From contig FJOG01000013.1 of NCBI GenBank assembly GCA_900073065.1, positions 1,204,408-1,268,407 of the forward strand: a stretch of DNA of 64,000 nt, in the 5' to 3' direction. Below are positions 31,518 to 43,937 of this stretch, one piece after another. Origin of the DNA: Phialocephala subalpina. Its lineage: Eukaryota > Ascomycota > Leotiomycetes > Helotiales > Mollisiaceae. Under the pieces are notes generated by a model. That model saw nothing but the letters and a program-made list of their open reading frames with translations. It made no database searches and had not been told where the DNA came from. The position numbers were made by a program, and so were the translations under genes. The first letter of the stretch is position 1; each line of letters opens with the position of its first letter.

Positions 31518-34500
31518 TCAAGAAGCGTATGCGAAATTCGATCCCCGACACAACAGCCAGAAATCTCGGACCACCTGATTCGTTCCTCTTGCACCACGTA
31601 GACTAAGAAGTCAGCACTCGTCCAACCGAAAGGTAAGGGTGACACTTACTATGTGACCTTCTGTAGGAAATTCTCCTTGTCTTTAACCTCAATCTTGTCA
31701 CTTGGGAAGCTTGGATCAAGTAATGCAGCTTCGAACCAAGCCTTTGAGTTGAGTTGGCGGACAACAAGCTTCTTCAATGGGTCGCAGAGCTTATCGAGCT
31801 CGCTACGTGCAGCGTGTCCTCCGATATTGAAGATCAGTTTCTGTGCAAGGTGGGGTCCAATCGCTTGGATGGCGCCGTCGAGTTGTGCCTGGATGTCTTG
31901 TGGTTGGTCTGAAAGACCTATGAGAGTAGCCTTCGAAATTGTTAATACCTAATCTACCCTGAATGGAGGCATTGCTTACCCAGAACTCGGCAGCAGCAGC
32001 TTTCGGTAGAGGATCGGTCCCGCCGAGAGCACCAAGAGCGAACATGAACAGGAATTCTAGTGAGGCGACGGGTTGATGGTTCAGAAGAATCTTTGGGAAT
32101 TTGCCAATGAGTCGCTGAAGGAACTCGATGCCAGCTTGTGCGATCTCGGGATCATTGCTTGGTTCTGTGATAATGTCAGCAACAAACAATCCAGAAGTCC
32201 CGACCAAACTTACCTCCTAATGCTTGGAGTAATTGAGCAAGCCAAGAAAGCAAAGATTCGAGGACTTGCTCAAGTCCAGCTCCCCACTTGTTCGTGGCAA
32301 TGAGAGAACAACTCGTGTCAATAACACGAACTAGACGCGGAGTTTGCAGATTTGCTCTCATGAAGAATTGTGCCGCCACTTCCGGAGGCATCACGAAAGG
32401 ACCTGGTTCCATCTCCCGAAAACCATGGCGCCAAACTCTGCATATCTCATCGATGATATCGCCGCTCATCCCCAGGAGATCATATAGTCGAGACATCATG
32501 GTGTATATTCTCTGTTGTACCCGAGATCCTTCTCCTGTGGTCCAAAATGGGGACGCAGTCTTCTTTGATTCGAGATCAACTGGTTTGTCGTCCGGAACCT
32601 GAACACCTTTTGCAATACCAGCCAGGCATTTCGTAGCTAAGATTCCGAAATCCAAAGGTGTGATTTCTTTGCGAGCGCCATTGGCTCCTGTGATTATGTG
32701 AGGTTGTGGAGAGGTGATCAGGTTTAGACAACGCTCGATGTCTCCCTCGACATAATTGAGTAGAGTATCGAGGGGGGTTACCTTTGCTTCGTCGGAATCG
32801 ATAGCTTGTATAATAGAAGCAATACCCTCCATAACAGCTTCTTTGACAGCAGCATCGAGCGCATAATTGGAAGCGATGTTGTTATAGTGCTGAAGGAAAG
32901 CAACTAGCTCGGGCTTTAGGATTTCTCGGCAATCCGAACATAACTTCGTGATAGACTTAGAAGCTGTTTTGGCCAAGGCAGTTGCACTGGTGGCTTCGAA
33001 GACAATATTCAGCACACTCGGCAATTGCGAATGTCTACGACCAAAGTAGTCGGCATAGACGCTGACAAGGTCCAAGAAGCCCTTCATAGCTCTTGTAGGC
33101 ACTTCCTTATGCGGATCCATGAAAAGAGCGACGAACGATGGTGTAAAAATCTGGTCCAAGTATGTATCCTGCTGTTCATCATCCGTAATGCAATCCGCGA
33201 ACCATGACAAGCAGTACGTCGAGGCTTCTATCTCTGCCCAGTTCTTGGTGGTTGTGGATGCTTGCATTAAAGAGATGAAGATCTGCAGCAAGCTAATACC
33301 GGTGGTAAGGTAAAATTGCTGGAGGAGATCTGAAAAGTCTCGACGGGCGTCCTTGAAGCCTGTCCGATCGACAGAATCCCAGGAGTTATAAACACTTCCA
33401 GGTGGGAACTGACTCTTTCGCCAGCAATTTGAGATGACACGCATGACATGATCTTGAGCCGATTTAAACCACGGAGGGTGTTCGTTCTCAGCGGAGTAAA
33501 TCTCGTCCACCATAGTCTCCACGAAGGTGTTCCAGAATTCCAGAGCCGGGATGTAGATTTTGTCTTCCTGGACGGCATACCCTTCAGCGCCAAGAAGCCC
33601 ACAAAGAGCAGAAAGATACTGAGATTGGGACTCAGCCCCGCTGTTCCGAGTGAGGTCCTGGACGGTGGCATCGCCAAACGAGAGCATAAACATTCCAAAC
33701 TGTAGGCAGTCGAAGTCGAAATCTCCTTTGATCAGCTGCTGATATCGGGCTTGGGCCCATGGGCTGTTAAGGATCTGCCTGAGCAGAGTGAAGTCTTCAT
33801 CATGCAGAAACTTCGAATAATTTGCAAGGACATCTGTGAAGATCTCGACCGTGATCTCATAAAGGTCGTCATTGCCAAGGCACTCCTCTAATGCAGGCCT
33901 TGTCAATTTTCGTAGTGGCTCAAGAATAATCTCACTATCGACGAAAGCACGATGTGAGTACGATACGCAAGACTGAATCGTCAGTATGCGATTCGAGTAG
34001 GATGATGTGGATGGAGACATACCTGAAAGCATTTCAGTGCCTCTTGTCTCACTTTGACATCAGCAGTAATATCTGATATGTATCGAGAGATCAAAGGTGC
34101 AATCTCCTCAACGTTAGGTTTTACTAAACGGTGAAAGTTGTACCTAAACGAACGTTAGTATCACCAAAGAATCGAGCGGGGTTCAACAAACTGCTTCATA
34201 TTATTCGAATCCATCTTTCCAACTTCATCCACAAGGGTAGAAGCGAACCAGAAGACAGCCACAGCTCTCTCGTTGGAGATATTCTGGACCAAGATTGAGC
34301 TTTCTGGGGCGGCTGAGAGCTGATCGTAGGGAAGAGCTTCATTGACACACATACAGTACATTATATGCTTGACGCAGTCTACCCATGATGTTGAAAATTG
34401 GATGAAGTATGCTACAAGTGTAGAACATAGCTTCTTAACCACGAGACCTCCTTCGGAGTTAACCATACATCGGATGAGCCAAGTGATTAGAGTTTGAAGT

Positions 34501-34971
34501 AATGCTTGAGCATCATCTTCACTCAAAGATTTTCTGTGAATCCTGGTTAGTAGATGATTCAAGCTGCTTCTTGATGAGCTTACGAGTCTGTATTGAGCTT
34601 GACAATAAAAGTCAGAGCCGCGAAGAATCGGACCTGCTCGTTTTGATGCACCATTAAACCGTTTGCAAGCTGCCATCCTTGCGGGGAACGCTGCAGCTTC
34701 TGCAACGTGTCTTGGATTTTTGCTATCTTCTCAGGAGCGCCAGGCCGATAAAGTTGAAGAATAAGCTATTATCTGATCAGTACACAAATCTGGCAAGTAC
34801 GTGGGCAGGAGTTAGGCAAGTAGTGGGGAGCTATGCTCGCTCTTTCCGGCCAAGCGTACACGGCTCGTACGACACCGCCTCTTTGATGCATGTAGAGGCT
34901 TATGCGGGAAGACTTACAGCTTCAACTTCTTCGAGAGACGTTGGTAGGCCTTCGCCATCACGGTTCTCCAT
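31518..34971 (-). CDS. KAP122: Importin-beta karyopherin, importin-13/KAP122 type
   Basis: Nuclear transport receptor made of HEAT repeats. I resolve eight exons: 34971-34918, 34765-34584, 34533-34192, 34143-34023, 33972-32214, 32164-31980, 31930-31650 and 31602-31518. They give 1002 residues with all phases closing, close to the family size. Landmarks are the N-terminal importin segment (PEKIAKIQDTLQKLQRSPQGW, LANGLMVHQNEQVRFFAALT), ALEFWNTFVETMVDEIYSAE, GPFVMPPEVAAQFF and the end NQVVRDFWLLCRGSNFAYAS. The last exon is easy to miss because a TAG follows HIT-to-stop at the donor (ACATA then GTAAGT). Cargo cannot be read from sequence. Divergent from aminopeptidase P. Confidence 0.88.
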
Positions 34972-35590
34972 CGTTGTGGTCAGGTGAGACGAGTGTGTAC
35001 AAGTAACTTAAAGCCAACGACGAAACTGTTCATCATATCAGCTCCCAAGAGCAGGTCATCTCGTGGTAGAGAGAAGCAATGTCCGGGACAAGAGAATTAA
35101 TTTGGAATAATTTTTGCAAGTTGGAAAGTTTGTTGTCAGGATTTATGCCAGCAACCGCTGGTGCCTCGTTTACCAGGCTTTCAGCCTTATCAGGTCTCTT
35201 CTCTCTCCCAGTTCCTCATTGCTTCTTTGCAGAGCATTCCTGAGCTGTCTAGTGAGTTTCCATTCTTCCTTCCAAATTGGGACAATCACAGTTCTAAATT
35301 ATTACCTCAGAGTCTTCCAACCAATCTCCTGACTAGCTCGGCACCTTACTCCGCATCTGAATCCAGTCTCGTGTGCTCGTGGGGGGACTCCTGGAATGAA
35401 CCAATGCGATACTACCAGGTTTTTACAAAAGCTTTCGGCAGGACCAGACCCTCTACTCTTCCTCAATTCAAACCCCAGAGCATTCGCATATACATTCGAT
35501 ACAACTCCTATTCAACGAGCGCATTCAAGAAAGGCACGTCAACAAGGTCGAGAGAACTAGCGGGGTACTGATGGTAGGATAGATTCAGAT
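34972..35590. other. Divergent intergenic region, karyopherin / aminopeptidase P
   Basis: Promoter space for two divergent genes. An ORF ending at 35571 carries a presequence-like stretch in a different frame from the peptidase (see findings). Confidence 0.45.
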
Positions 35591-37550
35591 ATGGAGAAGG
35601 TTGATACGACAGAACGCCTTGCCCGGTTAAGGGAGCTCATGAAACAGCACAAGGTCGACATCTACAGTATGTGAGTGACCAGAATCCAAGCTCCAGCCAG
35701 TCCCTAATACACAATTTAGTCGTTCCGTCCGAAGATAGCCATTCCTCCGAATACATTGCACCATGTGATGCCAGAAGAGAATATATCACAGGTTTTACGG
35801 GCTCTGCAGGATGTGCTGTCATCACACACGAGAAAGCTGCATTGGCTACGGACGGTCGATACTTCAACCAAGCTGCGAAGCAACTCGATGCGAACTGGCT
35901 GTTGCTCAAGCAAGGTCTTCAAGACGTACCAACCTGGCAAGAATGGTCTGCAGATCAATCTGAGGGCGGTAAAGTTGTCGGTGTTGACCCCACGGTCATC
36001 TCCGCACCTGAAGCTCGAAAACTCTCGGAGAAGATCAAGAAGAAGGGCGGACAAGACCTAGTGGCAATCGAGGACAATCTCGTCGATACGATTTGGGGAA
36101 GTGAACGTCCTCCGAAGCCAAGTGAGCCTGCCAAGGTTCTCCCAGTCCACTTCGCTGGAAAGGACGTCAAGACCAAGCTTGAAGAGCTTCGAAAAGAGCT
36201 AGACAAGAAGAAGAGCTCTGGATTCATCGTTTCTATGCTGGACGAGATTGCCTGGCTTTTCAACCTTCGAGGAAACGACATCCCCTACAATCCTGTTTTC
36301 TTCTCCTATGCTGCTGTTACTCCTACAACAGCTACTCTATATATCGATGCTTCTAAGTTGGATAGTGACTGCGAGACATATCTGACAGACAATGGAGTCT
36401 CTATCCGTCCGTACGAGAAGATCTTCGAAGACACCCAGGTTCTAGGTCAATCATTGGAGTCAGCCAGCGGCGAGGAAGAGCCCGAGGCCAAAATCAAGAA
36501 GTTTCTTGTCTCTACCAAGACATCTTGGGCTCTGAAGCGATCGTTAGGTGGAGAATCAAAGGTTGAAGAGATTCGAAGTCCTATCGGTGATGCGAAAGCT
36601 GTCAAGAACGAGACAGAAATGGAAGGCATGAGAGCATGTCATATCAGGGATGGCTCGGCTCTGATCGAGTACTTCGCTTGGCTGGAACATCGACTCGTGG
36701 TCGAAAAAGCTACCATCGACGAAGTTGCTGCTGCTGACAAGCTGGAGGAGCTGCGATCAAAGCAGAAGCACTTTGTGGGGTTGTCTTTCGATACGATTTC
36801 ATCAACAGGAGCTAACGCTGCCGTCATCCATTATATGCCAGAGCGAGGCAACTGCTCGGTTATTGACCCAAATACTGTGTATCTGTGCGACTCTGGAGCC
36901 CAATACTACGACGGGACGACGGACACGACCAGAACACTGCATTTTGGTGAGCCAACCGATTTGGAGAAGAAGGCCTATACCTTGGTGCTGAAAGGGCACA
37001 TTGCCCTTGATGTCGCCATATTTCCGAAGGGCACAACCGGCTTTGCGCTGGATACCTTGGCGAGACAGTTCCTCTGGGTATGTGTGTTGTTTATTGGCGC
37101 TGGACTTTATTGACAATTTTACAGGAAGAAGGACTAGACTACAGACATGGCACAGGCCATGGTGTTGGTTCATATCTCAATGTTCACGAAGGTCCTATCG
37201 GCATAGGGACCAGGATACAATACTCCGAGGTGCCTCTTGCACCAGGAAATGTGATCTCAAACGAGCCAGGATACTACGAGGACGGAAATTTTGGTATTCG
37301 CATTGAGAATATCATCATGGTGAAGGAGGCAGAGACAAACCATAAGTTCGGCGACAAACCATACCTTGGCTTCGAACATGTTACGATGGTCCCGTACTGC
37401 CGGAAATTAATTGACGAGAGTCTCTTGACTAGGAGAGAGAAGCATTGGCTCAATGAATACCACGCCGACATCCACGCGAAGACGAAAGATTTCTTCGAAC
37501 CAGACTCCCTAACAATGAAGTGGCTGGAACGCGAGACGACACCTATTTAA
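35591..37550 (+). CDS. AMPP: Xaa-Pro aminopeptidase P
   Basis: Cytosolic Mn-dependent M24B peptidase that removes an N-terminal residue before proline. The creatinase-like N-terminal domains contain [28 protein letters not shown] and [10 protein letters not shown]. The catalytic pita-bread domain shows the metal ligands: Asp residues in [17 protein letters not shown], His in [16 protein letters not shown], Glu in [11 protein letters not shown] and Glu in IRIENI. Three exons: 35591-35666, 35720-37077 and 37125-37550 (619 residues, standard length). The start [17 protein letters not shown] matches the family's usual N-terminus, so no signal peptide is expected. Confidence 0.96.
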
Positions 37551-37670
37551 GTACATATTGACTGGGGGAGGGGGACTCTGCATAGCATGGCGAGCATGGC
37601 ATGGAAGGAAGCGTTGTTTTGATTCTGGTATTGGTATCTACAATGTAATGTTGCAACTGCAGCTGGGGTC

Positions 37671-38309
37671 CTAAAACTGCAGAAAGGCTGCCATTGCGAA
37701 GGTTGTACCGAAGGAGATTTTGAATGCGACGTTGTCTTGGACGGCGGAGCGGAGGTCGATGCTGGTGATGTATCGTTGGAGGCGGTTGTAGGGTATTATA
37801 TCGATACCTAACTGAGAGGATGCGTACTAGAGATTTGTCAGCTCTGGCACTGTTTCTCTTCCATCTGGCTCTGTATTTCGTCTTCTCTTTTGCTTGGCTC
37901 CTCGTCTCGACAGGATTCAACGTACCTGTACACCAACAACCAACAGCCCCAGAATAATAGCCAACGGCCTCGAAAACGTACTGACGACCAACCCGGCACA
38001 CAATCCTATTTCCTCCCATCAGCAATTTCCTCCCTCAATGCCACCTCTTCAATTCAACGTACCAATAATACTCCCACTACTAATCTGCCTCACAGCCCTC
38101 TCACTCAGTCCTTCCCCGCTCTTAATAACAGGCACCTCCGCATTCCTCCTGTAGCTCTCTGTTGATAATATCGACCCGGAACCAGAAGGCGAAGAATCAA
38201 GACGGAAAGCCGGTTGTCGGTACATGGTGTGGTATGTTGCCATTGAGAGGCCGAGGCCTAGTCCTAGGAATTGGGGGCGGAGGAGGGGGCGGAGGAGGAT
38301 AGATGCCAT
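37671..38309 (-). CDS. FUN14 family mitochondrial membrane protein
   Basis: Small protein with FUN14 features. The N-terminus ASILLRPLLRPQFLGLGLGLS is basic and hydrophobic (mitochondrial). The membrane part reads SSGSIIGLCAGLVVSTFSRP, LAIILGLLVVGVQYASSQ and a third helix near the end (ISFGTTFAMAAFLQF). Three exons: 38309-38063, 38005-37926 and 37826-37671 (160 residues). Mammalian FUNDC1 is a mitophagy receptor; fungal relatives are outer-membrane or poorly studied proteins, so the role here is open. Its 3' end converges on aminopeptidase P across 120 bp, and its start faces PDX1. Confidence 0.8.
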
Positions 38310-39123
38310 TGTTGGTGTTTGTTCTTGGACTTTCGAGTGTCAATGGGTATTTGGAAGGGAAGAGATAAAGGAACGGTTGGGAGAGGGGAAGCACAAGAGA
38401 TGCAGGTACGAATTGAGGCTCTAATTGTTTGAAAATGAGAAAGCAATTGGAGTTCAATCCACGTGTTGACAAACAGAGCACTCCTGGCTCGAAGCTCTGA
38501 AGCCAGTGCTGACATCACCACCATCCTCAAACTCCGACCACCGACCATTACACCTCGAGAAAACACAACGGGAAATTCCCATATGGGTCCGAACATCACG
38601 AGCGGAACCAGTCGGCTTGCCACGGCCCAAGAGTCGAAAATGGCTTAACTTCTGAGCGTGGAGTGCATGGTGGCACAGAGGGGTAATTTTGCTTTTTCGC
38701 ATCTCCAAGAAAAGTACGAAGCCGAGAACGGAAGGCCGTTACGAAAATTATTGGAACTGACAGCAAGATGGACCCCGATATTCAGGGATTTACATTTTCT
38801 TTCGGGATCCGGGGCATGATTGATGGAGGCACCAGGAGGAGAGGTGAGATGAAAGGGCGTGCACAGGGATTGGCTATGGGTGTAAAGATGACCCCTCCGA
38901 TTCGGCCCCGCGGATAGTGTGTTGACTGGAGTAAAAATTATCTTAGAGCATATTTTGGTGACCTGACTTAGGAGAAGAGTCATAACACTTTTGCATCGAA
39001 ATATATAATTGACATTCTTTGTTTCTTTGGACTGACATTTGGAATTGGATATTAGAGGATTGGACATTTTGAAAGGAGTTCAACTTTTGACGAAGAGTAA
39101 TGATCAACGACCACAGCAACAAA
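38310..39123. other. Divergent intergenic region, FUN14 / PDX1
   Basis: 814 bp promoter space. The ORFs here (38454-38708, 38645-39067 minus) look non-coding. ATTGGACATTTTGAAAGG near 39059-39076 contains a GGACATT word but no hairpin. Confidence 0.4.
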
Positions 39124-40209
39124 ATGGCCACCGAACTCCCAACCAACAGCACCAATGGCCAATCCAACGGTAGCAGTACCAGCAATGGCAAAGAATTCAC
39201 TGTCAAGACTGGATTGGCGAGGATGTTGAAAGGAGGAGTTATTATGGATGTTGTGAATGCTGAGCAGGTATGCCTTCCTCTTCTGCTTACCTCACTCCTA
39301 ATTCCTCCTGGAAGAATGAAATGACTGATGGATGTATAGGCAAGAATAGCAGAAGAAGCAGGAGCATGCGCAGTCATGGCTCTGGAAAGAGTACCGGCAG
39401 ATATCCGTGCCCAAGGGGGAGTGGCAAGAATGAGTGATCCAAAGATGATCAAGGAGATCATGGCGACGGTCACCATTCCAGTGATGGCCAAGGCGAGAAT
39501 TGGACATTTTGTTGAATGCCAGGTACTTACCCTGTGAACCCCTTCCCCGCTCTCAATTCTAGTTTGAAGGGTTGTGCTTACCACTTGGTGTCTCTAGATC
39601 CTCGAAGCAATCGGCGTAGACTACATCGATGAATCTGAAGTCCTCACCCCCGCCGACCACGCCCACCACGTCGAAAAACACTCCTTCGGCGTCCCCTTCG
39701 TCTGCGGCTGCCGCAACCTAGGCGAAGCCCTCCGTCGCATCTCCGAAGGCGCTGCTATGATCCGCACAAAAGGCGAAGCCGGAACAGGCGACGTGATCGA
39801 AGCTGTCCGCCACATGCGTACCGTCAACGCTGAGATCTCTCGCGCAAAGGGGATGGATGACTCTGAGCTCAGGGTATATGCGAAGGAGATTGGGGCTCCG
39901 TTTGAGTTGCTCAAAGAGACGGCGAAGTTGGGACGGTTGCCGGTTGTTAATTTTGCGGCTGGGGGTGTGGCGACGCCGGCGGATGCGGCGTTGATGATGC
40001 AGTTGGGGTGTGATGGTGTTTTTGTGGGGAGTGGCATCTTTAAGAGTGGTGATGCGAGTAGGAGGGCGAAGGCTATTGTGCAGGCTGTGACGCATTACAA
40101 TGATCCGAAGGTGTTGGCTGCTGTGAGTGAGGATCTTGGAGAAGCTATGGTGGGATTGAATGTCAGTTCCATGGATGCAAAAGATAAGATGCAGGGAAGA
40201 GGATGGTGA
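39124..40209 (+). CDS. PDX1: Pyridoxal 5'-phosphate synthase subunit PdxS
   Basis: Makes vitamin B6 (PLP) from ribose 5-phosphate, glyceraldehyde 3-phosphate and ammonia supplied by Pdx2/SNO. The TIM-barrel shows the active-site Asp ([12 protein letters not shown]), the Schiff-base Lys in [13 protein letters not shown], the second Lys in [12 protein letters not shown] and the phosphate site [13 protein letters not shown] with [11 protein letters not shown]. Three exons: 39124-39267, 39340-39522 and 39598-40209 (312 residues). I chose the ATG at 39124 (AAAATGGCC context) over 39100. The first 30 residues are Asn/Ser-rich, as in several fungi. The glutaminase partner is not in the window. Confidence 0.96.
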
Positions 40210-40708
40210 GCTCTTTTGAAGATGGGTTGGATATGAATAAAAGCAAATAGACAATCGGTGTAAGATCTTTAACAAATCTATTGTACTTCATAATGGCATG
40301 GTAAAGACACAAGTTGGAATGAGAAGTCGTCTGATGTGCCCCCTGTCTGTAAATCCCATCAAAAACAAGGATGCAGCAAAAACGAAATTCCAGACCCTCT
40401 TCAAAAAAGTTCAACACCAAATCCAACCATCACGAAAGCAAGGAAAATAGCCACCTTCGCCACAACTCTCACTTCTAGGGACCAATAGCTGCCCACTTAT
40501 GCTTGTACTCCCGCTGCAGTTCCATGCACCTTCTGCATCATCGCTTCCAATTGTCCAATCCTGCCTTGCTTCTGATTCTCACCGTTCCGCGCAACTTGTC
40601 CACTAGATCCTGGTACTAGCTTAAATGTCCCACCACTAGCAAGAAATCGTACAACTACATTAGCTACCTTCTCCTCTTGTCTTCGACGGTGAACAGGATG
40701 CAGCCGCC
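40210..40708. other. Intergenic, PDX1 to SLP1
   Basis: No gene. It contains AAATGTCCCACC near 40624-40635, a left-arm match to the hairpin family but unpaired. Confidence 0.4.
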
Positions 40709-43700
40709 ATGCTCGTCCCTAGTCGCAGTTTCGTGGCCGCGGCTTTGGTGCTGCTGGGTTTCTTTGGAGCAGAGAATGAGGTTGGAGTGGTAGGAAGTAC
40801 AATAAGCACGACGACATCACCGACCACGACTGCTGTGCAGAGTGCTGGGACCTGCGAAGCTAGGACGATAAATTATATTACGGATTCGTTGCCGCAGCAG
40901 TGTCTACGGAAAGAATGGAATGGGTTTAATGGCACAGGTACTGGGGGGAGTTTGATCGTGGCTCATGATGAGTTAGAGGGACAAGAGAATATCACGACGA
41001 CATCTGCGAGTTTGATTCCCAGTACGACGGCAGCGGAAACGGCAGAAGCGTCAGCTACGGATCTGGAAAGTGGTGAGCTGGGCGAAGCAAGTTTCCTATC
41101 CTTTGAAGAGTGGAAGAAACAGACGCTTGAGAAAGCCGGACAAGCGAATGCAAATATCGGGAATAAGAAATCCGGAGAGGGGAAGAAGAGAGATACGGAC
41201 AATTTTCAGAATAATCTTGATTCTCTGGGAGATGAGGGAGAGATTGATCTTGACTTCAGCTCATTCAGCAGTGGTGGGAAAGGAGATGATGCTGGGAAGA
41301 CTGCTGAAGCTGGGGATGCTGAAGTAGGGCAGGAGCCTCAAGAGACGGAGGAAGGTGGCAAGAGGAAGGATCAGTATAGGAGTAAGGATGCTGGGAAGAC
41401 GTGCAAGGAGAGGTTCTCGTATGCGAGCTTTGATGCTGGGGCTACGATCGTGAAGACACATCCTGGGGCTAAAAACTCGAAGGCTGTTCTGATTGAGAAT
41501 AAGGATTCTTATATGTTGTCCGAGTGTGCTACGGAGAACAAATTTGTCATTATTGAGCTTTCGGTATGGATTCCCTTCCCTGCATTATAGGCTTTTGCTA
41601 ACTCCTACTCAGGAAGACATTTGGATAGATACGGTTGTCCTTGCGAATTACGAGTTCTTCTCCAGCCAGATACGAACCTTTCGAGTAAGCGTCAGCGATC
41701 GATACCCAGTCAAGATAGACAAGTGGAAGGATGTTGGGACATACGAAGCTCGGAATTCGAGAGAGATACAAGCATTCTTGATTGAGAACCCTCAGATCTG
41801 GGCCAGATACATACGGATCGAGTTCTTGAGCCACTATGGCAACGAATACTATTGTCCTTTATCTCTGGTCAGAGTTCATGGCACACGAATGTTGGAGAGC
41901 TGGAAGGAGCAAGAAGCTAGCAATGATGAGGATGAGGGCGAGAGCGAAGAAGAGGAAGCCTATGTTCCAGATGCTGTAGCAGATGTTGTCCAGGAGGAAG
42001 AGAAGCTGAAAGCTGCTGCCGAGGAGCTACTCAAAGCTGCTCATCAAGCCGAACCTGCTCTCAATGGAATTAAAGCCAATGATACGGTTGGTGGAGCTTC
42101 TACCGACCAGAAGATAACGCCTTGGATCAAGTTCAACTTCTTCGAAGTGGCAAGCCCGAATTGGCTTGAGGATGTCTGTCTTCCTGGAGAAGCTCCTGTC
42201 AAGCAGTCTATTATTATTGAATCAACTGGCACGGCAAACCTCACTAGCACAACTTCGTCTACCAACATGTCAAGCCCAACCTCGACACCTACTTCAGAGA
42301 CTACCAGTTCAAGTGTTCCAACTGCCACAGCAATCTCTCCTACAAAGGTAGAGCCAGTCGTTACCTCCAGCAGTGCGATCAAGGAATCATCCGCGTCTAT
42401 ATCTGTCCCATCAAACAGTACCAGCTCACCTGAAATGCCCGTCTCTTCAACATCGTCACCTCCTGGTAGCAAATCTCAAAACATAACCTCCACGCCGAAG
42501 AACAAGACGACCAGTACCTCTTCAGCGTCTTCCTCCCTCCCTACGATCCAGGAGTCCTTCTTTAAAGCCGTCTCTCGCCGCCTCAACTTCCTCGAAACTA
42601 ACTCCACCCTCTCCCTAAAGTATATCGAAGAGCAATCTCGAATCCTTCGAGAGGCATTCACGAAGGTCGAAAAGAAGCAACTCCAGAAAACAAACACATT
42701 CTTGGATACACTGAATAGCACAGTTCTTGGCGAGCTGCGTCAGTTCAGACAGCAATACGACGAGATATGGCAAAGCACCATCATCTCACTCGAATCACAA
42801 AGAGAAGAATCTCGAAGAGAGATACTTGCTGTCACCTCTCGCCTCAACATCTTGGCTGATGAGGTCGTTTTCCAGAAACGGATGTCGATCGTGCAGTCGG
42901 TCCTTGTGCTCCTGTGTCTCGGCCTTGTGATCTTCACCCATGTCTCCGGGGGTGGCCCTCTCGACTATGCGAGCATGAATAGCCGGATGAGGCTGTTGTC
43001 CGGGTATGGCATGGAAAGCCCTATCGAAAGTCCACCTCAGAGTCCAGAGTATAGTCGAAGACGGGAACCTATGAGAGGAGGGCGACCATGGCTGGAGGTT
43101 GATCAAAGGAGGCAGAGAGGCGATGGATCGGGAGGGAGTAGGTCGAGGAGCAGAGGTGACGAGAGCCCCCAGACCCCGATGTCAGCGTACTCAGAGGTAG
43201 AGGAGGTGGAAATGACGCCACCTTCTGGAGCTGATGATATTTTTGTTGGGACAGAGGCTGAACTACCTGCACTGCCAACTGAAGAAGTCGACTCACCGGA
43301 ACCATCGAAGCCTGTATACCATCGAGCTGGAACGTTTGGAGACTCGGCAGCACCTCAAGTACCCGATGAAATTGTCATAACGGCACCGGAAATCCCACCA
43401 CAATCGCCGAAACGAACACCGAGGAAACGGAAAAGCATTCGGCAACAAGCAAGCCCTCCAGCCAGCGAGGCAGGAGACGATTCGGCAAATATCCCTGACC
43501 CCACATCCTCTCCGCTTCCCGAACCTCAGCCAATACCGCAACTAGATTTCCCTGACGAATCAATACCAGCATCAAGCCTTCCGAACAGATCAACATCGAA
43601 CCTTGACCTCTCTCTAACACTTCCTCCGAGGTTACCTTCCCCTCCTCCCGAGCCGTTTCAATTGAGCACAGATAGACTCGACAATACGAATGGAAACGAC

Positions 43701-43937
43701 ATAGGCGTCGCTGTACCCATGAGCATTGGAAATGGCAACACCAAATCGACACCATCCTCATTTCATGTCCATCAACCACAGCCTAACCTCTATTCGTCCC
43801 CTGCAGTCCAGCCACCTTCCTCGCCTCGAGTCCAAGCACAAACTCCAGAACAAAGCTCTCCGACATCAAATCGTCACAAGCGGCAGAGCTTCAGCATCGC
43901 GAGGAAGCCGCTCCCTGCTTTACCGCCTGATCCTTGA
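40709..43937 (+). CDS. SLP1: SUN-domain ER membrane protein, SLP1-like
   Basis: Sad1/UNC-84-like protein of the ER membrane; yeast Slp1 works with Emp65 to protect soluble folding proteins. The order is a signal peptide (SRSFVAAALVLLGFFGAENE), a Ser/Thr-rich lumenal region, FLSFEEWKKQ, then the SUN domain from about residue 240 (ERFSYASFDAGATIV, AVLIENKDSYMLSECATENK, IDTVVLANYEFFSS, YIRIEFLSHYGNEYYCPLSL). A mucin-like segment, a coiled coil (about 610-710), one membrane helix (SVLVLLCLGLVIF, about 713-728) and a long proline-rich cytosolic tail follow. Two exons: 40709-41563 and 41613-43937 (1059 residues). Confidence 0.92.
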
